Counted from the first letter of the stretch, positions 19,281-27,886 are shown. The stretch is DNA of 64,000 nucleotides from Acidimangrovimonas sediminis (GCF_002871005.1 NZ_PHSN01000004.1:124001-188000); one strand, 5' to 3'. Notes: generated by a model from the sequence alone, not told the origin. Numbers and translations: made by a program.

Positions 19281-21698
19281 ATGACCAGCATCCGATTCAA
19301 GAAGGGCCAGACCTTCGCCATCCTCTGCCAGCGGATCGATGTGGACGGCGCGGCGGTGGACCTGGCGGGCGTGACGATCACGGCGCAGGTCCGGGGCAGC
19401 CTGTTCTCCGACGACCTGAGGATCACCGAAGAGGATTACGCCACGGGGGTTTTCTGGCTTTCGGCGACAGCCGAGGCGACAAACGAGTGGCCCGCCTCGG
19501 TGCTGACCCTCGATGTGGCCTTCGACGATGGCGTCACGGTCCATCTGTCCGACACGATCAACGTGCCGATCATGTCGAACACCACGCAGGTCTCTTCGTC
19601 CAGCTCCGGTCTTCCTGACGCAGGAACGGCAGGTAATCCGCTGGTCTTTCGTGACAATCCGCAGCCGTCCGGGCAGGTCGGCAAGGCCCAGACGCTCGTC
19701 AGCGCGACAATGTATCAGGGTCCGCAGGGCGAGAAGGGGGACAAGGGCGATACCGGCGACGTGACGCCCGAGGCGCAGGCGGCGGCGGCGGCCGCTGCGG
19801 CCTCGGCGAGCGCGGCACGGGCGGTCAAGGATCGGATCGACCTCGGCGCGCTTGACGATGCCGTCACCGTGACGGCGGCCGATGCCGCGCAGACCGCCGC
19901 CGATCGGCTACAGACTGGCGCCGACAAGGCTGCCGCCGAGGCCGCGCGGGACCTCGCCAATACCTATGCCGGGGTCAGGGACCAGGCGGCCAATGTGGCG
20001 GGTCTGACCGATCCGGCGACGCTGACCCCCGGCGATCGCGGCATCGTCTCCGGAAGCGGCGATGCGGCGGTCGATGGGCTCTATGAGGTTCAGGATAGCG
20101 GCGGTGCGAATGTGTGGGCGCGGATCGGCGACACCGGGCTGGCGGGAAAGGCGGATCAGGCCTCCCTCGACACCACGAACGAGCGCACCAAGTCGATCAC
20201 GTTGCAACGCTATACTTCGCTGGTCGACGGCATGGTCGACGGCGCCGGATACCTCGGGGCCTATACGGACAGCAAGGGCATGCAGTGGTCCATCGAGAGG
20301 GCCGAGGCGGATCTGACCGGCGGTGTGTCCGGGGCCTCGCCCGCGGTGCTGCGGCGCTACACCAGCCTTTCTGGCGGCGACGTCGATGCGGATGGCCGCC
20401 TCGCGTCCTATTCCCTGAAGGACGGCGGCGTCTGGGTCATGCCCGACCCGATGGCCCGCACCTTCGCCGCCAACCTCAGGAAGCCCGGCTTCCGCGCCTC
20501 GTTGCTCATCACGGCGAGTTATGGGCAGTCGAACTCGAACGGGTATTCCGCTGCGGCGGTGTCAACGACGCCGTCCAGCCAGAACCTGATGTTCAATGGC
20601 GGGATCTCGCAGCAGGGCGGTTCCTGGACGAACAACGACCCGTCCCAGGGCTACATCGCGGGGACGCATGACAACCTGGTGGCGGCGGCGGAACAGGGCT
20701 TTCCTGGATATGGTGAGACCGGTCTCTATGTCTGCGCAGAGGCGATTTCGGCGCAGTTCGCGACAGCCTATCCGCAATTCCTGGGCGCCTTCGGGGCCAT
20801 CGGCGCGCCGGTCTCGGCCCTGCAGAAGGGGAGCGCCACCTACGCCCTGTTCATGGAAGGTCTGGGCGACGCCATCGACCTTGCCCTGGCGGCTGGGGAG
20901 GTGCCGAACATGCCCTGGCTGGTCTACGTCCAGGGGGAGGCCAACGATTACAGCAACGCAAGCGCCGACGACATCATCTCCGGCTATTACGACCGGGTGG
21001 TCCAGCTTGCCGAAGATCTGCAAACGGACATTCTCGCGCTGTTCGACGCCAAGGGCGTGTACCACCCGAACGCCCCGCTGATCTTCATCTCGCAGGTGTC
21101 CAACTGGACCGCCTACGCCAGCCCGCCGCACCTCGACGCCCGGGTGGCGCTGGCGCAACGGCGGATGTGCCGCGACCGGCCCGACCTGTTTCGCATGATC
21201 GGCGCGACCTACCACCTGACCGGGGCGTTGCACCGCGATGCGAACGGCCGCCAGCACGAGGGTGTCGACTGGATGCGGGCCTTTCGGGACGAGTTCCTGG
21301 TGCAGGGCGGGCGCTGCCGTCCGCTCGATTGCATCGGGGTATACGCCTCCGAGGGGCAGACCTCGGCCATGCTGGAATTCGATGTGCCGACCCCGCCGCT
21401 GGTCATCGACACGACCATGGTTGCCGAGGCCACGGCCTACGGCTTCGAGGCGACGGACGATAGCGGCGCCCTGACGATCACCGACGTGAAGATCATCGGG
21501 GACGTGAATATCCGCCTGAAGTTCGACCGCGCCATCGTCGGCCAGCTCCATGTCGGCGCCGGGATCACCGGCACGGCAAATACCGTCGGCCCCACCGATG
21601 GCCCGCGCACCAATATCCGCGACAGCGAAACCACGGCCAACCCGCTCGGTCTTGAGAGCCACCGTTGGCTGATCCACTTCAAGGAAGCAGCACAATGA
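19281..21698 (+). CDS. phage-type fibre/spike protein with SGNH esterase domain
   Basis: 805 aa. Residues 1-100 (MTSIRFKKGQTFAILCQRID) look like the N-terminal attachment domain of phage tail-fibre or baseplate proteins. A collagen-like Gly-X-Y run lies at 147-160 (GPQGEKGDKGDTGD), then an Ala-rich coiled-coil-like stretch (161-240). A repeated RYTSL-VDxxGxLxxY motif occurs near 310 and 359. From about 405 an SGNH hydrolase domain like sialate O-acetylesterases follows: GQSN at 415-418, QGEAND at 551-556, and a D-x5-H element around 653-659. It probably de-acetylates surface polysaccharide during binding. The ATG follows GGAGAGAGA. No capsid or tail genes are nearby. The next gene overlaps by 4 nt. 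Confidence 0.8.
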   Translation: MTSIRFKKGQTFAILCQRIDVDGAAVDLAGVTITAQVRGSLFSDDLRITEEDYATGVFWLSATAEATNEWPASVLTLDVAFDDGVTVHLSDTINVPIMSNTTQVSSSSSGLPDAGTAGNPLVFRDNPQPSGQVGKAQTLVSATMYQGPQGEKGDKGDTGDVTPEAQAAAAAAAASASAARAVKDRIDLGALDDAVTVTAADAAQTAADRLQTGADKAAAEAARDLANTYAGVRDQAANVAGLTDPATLTPGDRGIVSGSGDAAVDGLYEVQDSGGANVWARIGDTGLAGKADQASLDTTNERTKSITLQRYTSLVDGMVDGAGYLGAYTDSKGMQWSIERAEADLTGGVSGASPAVLRRYTSLSGGDVDADGRLASYSLKDGGVWVMPDPMARTFAANLRKPGFRASLLITASYGQSNSNGYSAAAVSTTPSSQNLMFNGGISQQGGSWTNNDPSQGYIAGTHDNLVAAAEQGFPGYGETGLYVCAEAISAQFATAYPQFLGAFGAIGAPVSALQKGSATYALFMEGLGDAIDLALAAGEVPNMPWLVYVQGEANDYSNASADDIISGYYDRVVQLAEDLQTDILALFDAKGVYHPNAPLIFISQVSNWTAYASPPHLDARVALAQRRMCRDRPDLFRMIGATYHLTGALHRDANGRQHEGVDWMRAFRDEFLVQGGRCRPLDCIGVYASEGQTSAMLEFDVPTPPLVIDTTMVAEATAYGFEATDDSGALTITDVKIIGDVNIRLKFDRAIVGQLHVGAGITGTANTVGPTDGPRTNIRDSETTANPLGLESHRWLIHFKEAAQ

Positions 21699-22483
21699 CC
21701 AGCACCTACCACGCATCGCTTCGTGTCGCGCAGGGCACGGGCATCAAGACCCGGGCGGCGGCGGCGGGGATCGTCGCGCCCCAGGTGGGCGATTTCGACC
21801 TGTTCGACAAGACCGACCTGCAACGGGTCTACGAGTTCGCCGAGGGCAGCGGGCCTGTTGTCAACGATGGCTACAAGGATACCAGGGCCCCGCTTCCCGC
21901 GAACGCCGCCTTCGACGCAACGGGTGTGACCTTCTCGGCGGGGACCGCCGGGCAGCTCGACACCGGTATCGCCGTAGGCTCCTCGTTCGACCTCTACATG
22001 CTGGCGAAGGTCGGCGCCTGGACCACCCAAATGTTCGGCCCGGGCCGGTACGCCGGGGCGAGCGGGGTCGACAGCAGCGGGGCAACGGTGTCGATGTCGG
22101 TGAGTGGGGGCCTCGGGAGCTTTCAGCTCAACCTCTACAATGCCGGTGGCCAGAACCTGGTGTATGTGAACGAGCCCACGGCGGGGGATCTCATCGGGGT
22201 CTGGCGGGTCTATCAGGTCAGTGTCGCTGCGGATGGCACTGCCCATGTCGCCGTCGACGGCGTTCAAGGAAAGAATGCCTCGGTCGATCCCATGGTGCCT
22301 TACGACCAGACTGACCATCCGAACTACTTCTTCGGGTCGGCCGGCACGCCGGGCGGCGATCTGTCGGTCGCCTGGGCGCAGCTTTACACGACGCCGCTGT
22401 CTGCGCTGGAGCGGGCCAAGGCCATCGCATTCCTGCGCAAAACCGTGGCGCCCGCCCGGGGCATCACCATCGGCGCCGCCTGA
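21695..22483 (+). CDS. lectin-like (concanavalin A-type) appendage protein
   Basis: 262 aa. ATG overlaps the fibre stop (ATGA) with AAGGAAGCAG upstream, so both proteins are made together. The sequence is all-beta: EFAEGSGPVVNDGYKDTRAP, SSFDLYMLAKVG, GVWRVYQVSVAADGTAHVAV, then YFFGSAGTPGGDLSVAWAQL and a final LSALERAKAIAFLR helix. This is the pattern of LamG/concanavalin-like sugar-binding domains in phage appendages (strand plus a terminal helix after the lectin fold). No signal peptide. It probably binds the same polysaccharide the fibre esterase acts on. A strong bidirectional hairpin terminator follows. Confidence 0.68.
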   Translation: MTSTYHASLRVAQGTGIKTRAAAAGIVAPQVGDFDLFDKTDLQRVYEFAEGSGPVVNDGYKDTRAPLPANAAFDATGVTFSAGTAGQLDTGIAVGSSFDLYMLAKVGAWTTQMFGPGRYAGASGVDSSGATVSMSVSGGLGSFQLNLYNAGGQNLVYVNEPTAGDLIGVWRVYQVSVAADGTAHVAVDGVQGKNASVDPMVPYDQTDHPNYFFGSAGTPGGDLSVAWAQLYTTPLSALERAKAIAFLRKTVAPARGITIGAA

Positions 22484-22505
22484 CGGTTCGGGCGTCCGGC
22501 GCAAG

Positions 22506-22543
22506 CCGGGCCCGCCCTGCGCCGCGGCGTGGGGCGGGCCCGG
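22506..22543. terminator. bidirectional terminator between appendage genes and opgD
   Basis: CCGGGCCCGCCC (22506-22517) and GGGCGGGCCCGG (22532-22543) form a perfect 12-bp stem with a 14-nt loop, exactly between two convergent genes. No T-run on either side. Confidence 0.7.
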
Positions 22544-22547
22544 GGCA

Positions 22548-24152
22548 TCAGTTGCCGGGAATGGCCCAGTCTGGGCGGAACTGATAGAGCCACGTCTCCG
22601 TCAGCGGCGTGCCGTGCAGCGCAAGGTACATCCGCAGATCGGCGATCTGGCCCGGCATCAGCTCCAGGTCGAAATTCGCGCGCCAGATGTTGCCGTTGGG
22701 GACCGGGCGCGAGAAGGTCCGGCTGATCTTGCCCGTGCTGGTGCTTACCACCACCTCGGGGAAAACGCCGAAGGGGATCTGTTTCATCACCGACGGTCGG
22801 TCGAATTCCACCGCGAAATGATAGACATGGGGCGGGCGCGGCTTGCCCGGCTGGCCGCCCCGGCCGATCCGGGTCTCGACCGCCTGGGCGATGTTGGTCG
22901 CCGGGACCGGGCAGGTGTTTTGCCAATGAAGGCGATAGTGCAGGTCGTAGCTGTTACCTTTGGCCGCCTTGCCCGCGGGCACCCAGAAGGCGCCGATATT
23001 GTCGTTGATCTCGTCGTTGGTGGGGATCTCCATCAGCTGGATCTCGCCCTTGCCCAGCGGCTTGACGGGTTCGATCCAGACGCTGGGGCGGCGGTCGTAG
23101 AAGACGCCGTCCTGGTAATGGTCGAAGTTCCGATCGCGCTGCATCAGGCCGAAACCGCGGGGGTTGTCGTCGGCAAAGGCCGAGATGCGCGTCACGTCGG
23201 GGTTGTTCAGCGGACGCCAGATCCGTTCGCCCGATCCGGCCCACATCGACAGGCCGTCGGAATCGTGCACCTCGGGGCGCCAGTCCTGCAGCCGGTCGCG
23301 GCCGTATTCGCCGAACCAGAACATCGAGGTCAGCGGCATCAGGCCCAGCCGGTCGACATCCGTGCGCAGGAAGACCCGGGCCTCGATCTCCATGATCACG
23401 CCCTTCTTGCGGTCGAGGCCGCGGGTCATGCGGAACCGGTAGGCGCCCGAGACGCTCGGCCCGTCGAGCAGCGCGCAGACAGTCACCGGCGTGTCGGGAG
23501 AGGCCCCCGGCGCCTCTTCGATGTAGAATTCGGTGAAGTCGGGGAATTCCTCGGGCTTGTTGTCGAGGGCGGCGTTGACGACGATGCCGCGGGCCGACTG
23601 GCCGTACTGGCCGTCGGCTCCGATCGCGCGGAAGTAGGATGCGCCCTGGAACGCGGCCCAATCCTGGTGGGTCCAGTCCCCGGCGGTGTACCATTCCTGC
23701 AGCCGGAATCCTGCGAACCCGGCATTGTGCGGCAGCTTGCGCGCGGGGTTGTCGGCGGGCATGTCGAAGAAATCCGTGGAATACGGCACCTCGGTCGCCT
23801 GACCCGCCTCGACCAGGAACATCCGCACCCGCTTGGGCGCGTACTTGCCCAGCGGGAAGAATTCCAGCGGGTAGCCCTTTTCCTTGCCGGTTCCCGGCTG
23901 CCCAGAGAATGGCGCCTTGTCGGTCCGGAAGACGATCTCGCCATGGCGGGCGTAGTCGATCTGCTGGACGATCTTGGGATCGGGCATGAGCGGGGGGTGG
24001 TAGGGCTCCGTCGCCATCTTGCGGGCGCGGGCGACCAGGGCGTCGAAGCTGAAGGCCCGGGGGGCGGACTGGGCCAGCGCAGCGGAGGCGGGAAGGATCA
24101 TCGCTCCGGCAAGCGCGGTCGCCCCGCGCAACAAGCTTCTTCTGGTCAACAT
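22548..24152 (-). CDS. opgD: periplasmic glucan biosynthesis protein, OpgD/MdoD type
   Basis: 534 aa. A twin-arginine signal MLTRRSLLRGATALAGAMIL marks it as Tat-exported, which favours OpgD over the Sec-exported OpgG. Family blocks: HGEIVFRTDKAPF, EFFPLGKYAPKRVRMFLVE, FDMPADNPARKLP, SMFWFGEYGRDR, WAGSGERIWRPLNNP and the C-terminal FDLELMPGQIADLRMYL. OpgG/D proteins build or branch osmoregulated periplasmic glucans made by OpgH, which is not here. The start at 24152 is fixed by the signal peptide, although no strong ribosome site is seen. A divergent acyltransferase suggests glucan decoration. Confidence 0.85.
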   Translation of the reverse strand: MLTRRSLLRGATALAGAMILPASAALAQSAPRAFSFDALVARARKMATEPYHPPLMPDPKIVQQIDYARHGEIVFRTDKAPFSGQPGTGKEKGYPLEFFPLGKYAPKRVRMFLVEAGQATEVPYSTDFFDMPADNPARKLPHNAGFAGFRLQEWYTAGDWTHQDWAAFQGASYFRAIGADGQYGQSARGIVVNAALDNKPEEFPDFTEFYIEEAPGASPDTPVTVCALLDGPSVSGAYRFRMTRGLDRKKGVIMEIEARVFLRTDVDRLGLMPLTSMFWFGEYGRDRLQDWRPEVHDSDGLSMWAGSGERIWRPLNNPDVTRISAFADDNPRGFGLMQRDRNFDHYQDGVFYDRRPSVWIEPVKPLGKGEIQLMEIPTNDEINDNIGAFWVPAGKAAKGNSYDLHYRLHWQNTCPVPATNIAQAVETRIGRGGQPGKPRPPHVYHFAVEFDRPSVMKQIPFGVFPEVVVSTSTGKISRTFSRPVPNGNIWRANFDLELMPGQIADLRMYLALHGTPLTETWLYQFRPDWAIPGN

Positions 24153-24547
24153 CAGGACATAACTCGGCTTTGCATCGGACAGCTTTCGACCTAGGCGCTG
24201 TGCCCGGGGACGCAAGCGTTTTTCGCACGGGCGGCAAGGTCTTGCCGCATCGCAGCGAGTAATTGGCGCAGGCCTGCCCATACCCGCACACGACCGCTCA
24301 AATTTCGGAACATCCATGTCCTGCGACACGTTGCGCAAAGTTTGATCGCGGGCCGAAAGCCGCCGAGGTGTGCGCGGGTTTGGGCAGGTTTCCCCCCACC
24401 GTCCTCACGTCCGGCGGAGGCGGCGGAACAGGTGGGGGGCGACCCGGTGTTTCCTTCCGTGCCCGCGCCCGTCTGCCTTGGCGACGCCGCCCAGACGCCG
24501 CCGGGAAGACCCGCCAGGAAATGGAAACGAGGGAAACGGAAACGCGC
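24153..24547. other. divergent intergenic region opgD / acyltransferase
   Basis: 395 bp between two divergent starts. It must hold both promoters. I see no repeat, RNA gene or clear operator; open frames that cross it are extensions of the flanking genes without ribosome sites. Confidence 0.4.
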
Positions 24548-25828
24548 ATGGATCAGATGCAGGATCGCCCCCCGCTGACCAGCGGTCCGCCGCAGAAGTG
24601 GGATTATCAGAGCCTGACCGCCTTTCGTGGCATCGCGGCGCTTCTCGTCGTGTTCTACCATTTCTCGGGCGGCTTCACGCCCGGCTTCGATCCGGGAAAG
24701 TTCACCGATTTCGTCGAGGAGAGCTATCTTTGGGTAGATTTCTTCTTCCTTCTCAGTGGCTTCGTCCTGGCCCATGTCTACAGGGAGCGGTTCGCCCCCG
24801 GGATCGGGGGACGGGCCTACCGCGGTTTCCTCGTGGCGCGGCTGGCGCGGATCTATCCGTTGCACGTGACTTTGCTGGCGGCCTTCGTGGTGTTCGAGGC
24901 ATTCCGCGCGATGGTGGTGGATGGCGGCCTCGTCCATGCCCAGATGGCCCCCTTCGCGGGGGCCCGCAGCCTGCCCTCGCTGCTGGTCAGCCTTAGCCTG
25001 TTGCAATCGACGGGGATCGAGAACGTGCTGGGATGGAACTGGCCATCCTGGTCGATCGCGTCGGAATGGTTCGCCTACCTGCTGTTTCCGCTCCTCGTGC
25101 TGGCCGGTTCGAAGATGGGTACGCGCGCGGGAATTCTGGCCGCGCTGACCTGCGTCCTGGGTTTGTGGCTGCTGTCGAAGGATGGCGGCGCGCATCTGGA
25201 CCGGACGGCGGATTTCGGCGTGCTGCGCTGCCTGTGCGAATTCTCGTTGGGGATGCTGATCGAGGCGGCCCTGCATCGCATGCGGCGCGCGGGTGGCGCG
25301 GGCGGGGCAGGGTGGCTGGACCGGGGCTGGGTGGCCGCGGCCCTGCTGGTCGCCATTGTGGTGGGGATGCACGAAGGCTGGGACGCGATCGCGTTCCCGC
25401 CGCTGATGGCCGCGTTCCTGCTGTGCCTCGCGCTGAACGACCGGCGCGCGGGGCGGTTCGCGCGGGCGCTGTCGTGCCGGCCGCTCCTGTGGCTCGGGGC
25501 GATCTCCTACGCGATCTACCTTTGCCATGCCCTCGTGCTGGTCTCGGCCGATCTGGTGAGCAAGCTGCTTGTCGGGCACAAGGCGGGGGTCGGGCTGGGG
25601 CCGGGCGCCTCTCTCGTCGCGATCGCGCTGGCCTATGCAGTGATCCTGCCGCTTGCGCATCTGCTGCACAGGTTCGTGGAACGTCCGGCACAATCTGCGA
25701 TGAAGGGCAGCCGCCTTGCCCGCCGTTTCGTGTCTGGCGCGGGGGCGCGGGGTGCCGCCGCGCTGGCCGGTCCGGCGCCCGATCGTGCCCCGGTCCGGGC
25801 TCAGGCGCGGTTCGACGGTGGCCGCTGA
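24548..25828 (+). CDS. acyltransferase 3 family membrane protein
   Basis: 426 aa, about ten transmembrane helices. The opening YQSLTAFRGIAALLVVFYHF contains the RG and the catalytic His (YHF) of the acyltransferase-3 family; VDFFFLLSGFVLAHVY and ARLARIYPLHV follow, and the late YAIYLCHALVLV and FVERPAQ motifs are typical. Such enzymes O-acylate extracytoplasmic sugars. Divergent pairing with opgD suggests substitution of periplasmic glucans (OpgC in Rhodobacter does this by succinylation), but exopolysaccharide or O-antigen are alternatives. The ATG at 24548 is chosen over 24521 because it has purine-rich GAGGGAAACGG upstream at better spacing. A Pro/Ala-rich tail ends the protein. Confidence 0.85.
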   Translation: MDQMQDRPPLTSGPPQKWDYQSLTAFRGIAALLVVFYHFSGGFTPGFDPGKFTDFVEESYLWVDFFFLLSGFVLAHVYRERFAPGIGGRAYRGFLVARLARIYPLHVTLLAAFVVFEAFRAMVVDGGLVHAQMAPFAGARSLPSLLVSLSLLQSTGIENVLGWNWPSWSIASEWFAYLLFPLLVLAGSKMGTRAGILAALTCVLGLWLLSKDGGAHLDRTADFGVLRCLCEFSLGMLIEAALHRMRRAGGAGGAGWLDRGWVAAALLVAIVVGMHEGWDAIAFPPLMAAFLLCLALNDRRAGRFARALSCRPLLWLGAISYAIYLCHALVLVSADLVSKLLVGHKAGVGLGPGASLVAIALAYAVILPLAHLLHRFVERPAQSAMKGSRLARRFVSGAGARGAAALAGPAPDRAPVRAQARFDGGR

Positions 25829-25845
25829 GCGGCCCGTGAACGTCC

Positions 25846-25897
25846 TGCCGTTCGGCAGCAAAACGGGGGCCGCGATCCGTTGCAGCCCCCGTCGTGT
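25846..25897. terminator. two hairpins between convergent acyltransferase and FAH genes
   Basis: CTGCCG-TT-CGGCAG at 25846-25859, then ACGGGGGC (25863-25870) pairing with GCCCCCGT (25885-25892). On the minus strand the second is followed by GTTTTGC, giving a plausible rho-independent terminator for the FAH gene. Confidence 0.65.
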
Positions 25898-25917
25898 CTT
25901 GTTGGCCGTGGCCAGGA

Positions 25918-26763
25918 TCAGTCGGCGGCGACGGCTTCCTGGCGCTGGCGGCCAAGGCCCTCGATCTCCAGCTCCATCACGTCGCCCGGCTTGAGGAAGC
26001 GTTGCGGCTTCATCCCCATGCCGACGCCCGAGGGGGTGCCGGTGGCGATCACATCGCCGGGTACGAGATCCATGAACCGGCTCATGTAGGAGACGATCTC
26101 CTTCACGCCGAAGATCATGTCGGAGGTGTTCGAGCCCTGCACCCGCTCGCCGTTCAGGCTGAGCCAAAGGTCGAGGTTCTGCGGATCCGGCACCTCGTCG
26201 GCGGTCACCAGCCAGGGGCCGGTCGGGCCGAAGGTGGGGGCCGACTTGCCCTTGATCCAGGTGCCGCCACGTTCGATCTGCCATTCGCGTTCCGAGACGT
26301 CGTTGATCGTGCAATAGCCTGCGACATAGCTCAGCGCGTCTTCCTCGGACACGTTGCGCGCAAGCTTGCCGATGACGATGCCCAGCTCGACCTCCCAGTC
26401 CGACTTGACCGACCCGCGCGGAATGATCACCGGATCGTTCGGCCCGGACAGCGCGCTGGCCGCCTTCATGAACAGGATCGGTTCCTTCGGCGGCTCGGCC
26501 CCGGTTTCGGCGGCGTGCTTGGAATAGTTGAGGCCCACGCAGTGGAAGCTGGGCACCGAGGCGAGGCACGACCCGATGCGGCCCGGATCGGCCACCAGCG
26601 GCAGGCTTTCCGGGTCGATCCCGCGCAGCGCGTCAAGCGCCTCGATCGCGACGCCTGCCCCGGCGAAATCGGCACATTTCCCCGAGAGGTCGCGCACCCC
26701 TCCGCTGGCATCCAGCATCCCCGGCTTTTCCTGGCCTTTCGGGCCGAACCGCAACAATTTCAT
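25918..26763 (-). CDS. fumarylacetoacetate hydrolase family enzyme (2,4-diketo-3-deoxy-sugar-acid hydrolase type)
   Basis: 281 aa. N-terminal MKLLRFGPKGQEKPGMLD module, then the FAH catalytic domain: VGLNYSKHAAETGAEPP, KSDWEVELGIVIGK (metal ligands), YCTINDVSEREWQ, GKSAPTFGPTGPWLVT and GDVIATGTPSGVGMG. The close pattern is that of 2,4-diketo-3-deoxy-L-fuconate or -rhamnonate hydrolases, which split diketo sugar acids into pyruvate plus a hydroxy acid. The ATG at 26763 follows GCGAGGAGGCG. It is divergent from an HpcH/HpaI aldolase with a GntR-type palindrome between them. The exact substrate cannot be read from sequence. Confidence 0.85.
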   Translation of the reverse strand: MKLLRFGPKGQEKPGMLDASGGVRDLSGKCADFAGAGVAIEALDALRGIDPESLPLVADPGRIGSCLASVPSFHCVGLNYSKHAAETGAEPPKEPILFMKAASALSGPNDPVIIPRGSVKSDWEVELGIVIGKLARNVSEEDALSYVAGYCTINDVSEREWQIERGGTWIKGKSAPTFGPTGPWLVTADEVPDPQNLDLWLSLNGERVQGSNTSDMIFGVKEIVSYMSRFMDLVPGDVIATGTPSGVGMGMKPQRFLKPGDVMELEIEGLGRQRQEAVAAD

Positions 26764-26837
26764 CTCACGCCTCCTCGCGACAGTACCGGCAATCTCCGGC
26801 CCCCTCTTTCGATCACAAGCCCGGGGCGGGGGCAACC

Positions 26838-26849
26838 TTGGTATACCAA
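26838..26849. promoter_or_regulatory. GntR (FadR/UxuR-type) operator between the FAH and aldolase genes
   Basis: TTGGTATACCAA is a perfect 12-bp palindrome, the core of operators used by FadR-type GntR regulators of hexuronate and other sugar-acid genes (UxuR of E. coli). It lies in the 178-bp divergent region. A degenerate copy (TTGGTGTACGAA, two mismatches) lies at 27769-27780 beyond the aldolase gene. The regulator gene is not in the window. Confidence 0.7.
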
Positions 26850-26941
26850 ATTGCGGGCGGGCGGGGCCGAGGGCCGTTGCACTCGGCGCAGGAACGGGTA
26901 CCAATCGGCGCGTGGAGATCCGAACGAGGGGAGAGGGACGG

Positions 26942-27706
26942 ATGGATATGCCGAAGAATGCCTTCAAGGCGGCGATCGGGGCGGGCAGGCGCCAGATCGG
27001 GATCTGGACGTCCATCGCCGAACCGGGCTCGGTCGAGATGCTGGCCGGCTGCGGCTACGAGTGGATGCTGATCGACACCGAGCACACCACCACCTCGATC
27101 GCGACGGCCCAGCAGATGCTGCAGGCGGTCGCACCCTATCCCGTCAGCCCGGTGGTCCGCCCCGGCTGGAACGACCCGGTGGAGATCAAGCGCCTGCTGG
27201 ATGCCGGCGCGCAAAGCCTGCTGATCCCCTATGTCCAGAACGCCGAGGAGGCCCGCGCCGCCGTGGCCGCGGTGCGCTATCCGCCGCAGGGCTTTCGCGG
27301 CATGGCCGGCATGACGCGGGCCAGCCGCTGGGGCGCGGTCGACGGCTACCTGGCCAAGGCGGCGGACGAGATCTGCCTGCTCGTCCAGGTCGAGACGGCG
27401 GAGGCGCTCAGCCATATCGAGGAGATCGCGGCGGTCGAGGGTGTCGACGGCATCTTCATCGGGCCGGCGGACCTGTCCGCGTCGATGGGCTATCCCGGTG
27501 ACCAGAAACACCCCGAGGTGAAGCGCACGATCCTCGAGGCGACTGCGCGGATCCGCAAGGCCGGGCTGCCGCCGGGCATCCTGTCGACCGACCAGGAGTT
27601 CCTGCGCGAGGCCGAGACCGCGGGGGCGCAGTTCATCGCGATCGGCATCGACACGGAAATGCTGCGCGGCAACGCCGTCGCGCGCCGCAAGCTCTGGGCC
27701 GACTGA
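26942..27706 (+). CDS. HpcH/HpaI-type class II aldolase
   Basis: 254 aa TIM barrel. KNAFKAAIGAGRRQIGIWTS opening, then GCGYEWMLIDTEHTTT (acid and catalytic His), SPVVRPGWNDPVEIKRLLDAGAQ, GFRGMAG (phosphate/pyruvate loop), LLVQVETAEAL (metal-binding Glu) and GVDGIFIGPADLSASMG (metal-binding Asp). Family members cleave 2-keto-3-deoxy sugar acids (rhamnonate, glucarate) or 4-hydroxy-2-oxoheptanedioate to pyruvate and an aldehyde. With the divergent FAH hydrolase this suggests an acid-sugar route. A GGGGAGAGGGACGG site precedes the ATG. Substrate unresolved. Confidence 0.88.
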   Translation: MDMPKNAFKAAIGAGRRQIGIWTSIAEPGSVEMLAGCGYEWMLIDTEHTTTSIATAQQMLQAVAPYPVSPVVRPGWNDPVEIKRLLDAGAQSLLIPYVQNAEEARAAVAAVRYPPQGFRGMAGMTRASRWGAVDGYLAKAADEICLLVQVETAEALSHIEEIAAVEGVDGIFIGPADLSASMGYPGDQKHPEVKRTILEATARIRKAGLPPGILSTDQEFLREAETAGAQFIAIGIDTEMLRGNAVARRKLWAD

Positions 27707-27868
27707 CCGGTGACGGGCCGCCCTCTGGCGGCCCGCCGCCCTTCCTTGTGGAAATGCTCCGCGGGGGCTTGGTGTACGAACGCACGTGAAACACCCGCTG
27801 ACGGCCTCCGGGGCCGGCAATCGCAAAAGCCGCAATCGGAAAAAACTGGCCGCCTGCGCTGGCATAAC

Positions 27869-27886
27869 CCTGCGCCACGGCGCAGG
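27869..27886. promoter_or_regulatory. palindrome upstream of the transporter-like gene
   Basis: CCTGCGCC-AC-GGCGCAGG, a perfect 8-bp inverted repeat with a 2-nt centre, 45 nt upstream of the start at 27931. It may be an operator or the terminator of the aldolase gene (no T-run). Confidence 0.4.

Noticed and set aside
18602-24300. Prophage or genomic island with att sites at tRNA-Arg
   Set aside because: No integrase, no structural or lysis genes and no second copy of the tRNA 3' end was found, so only the appendage pair itself is reported.
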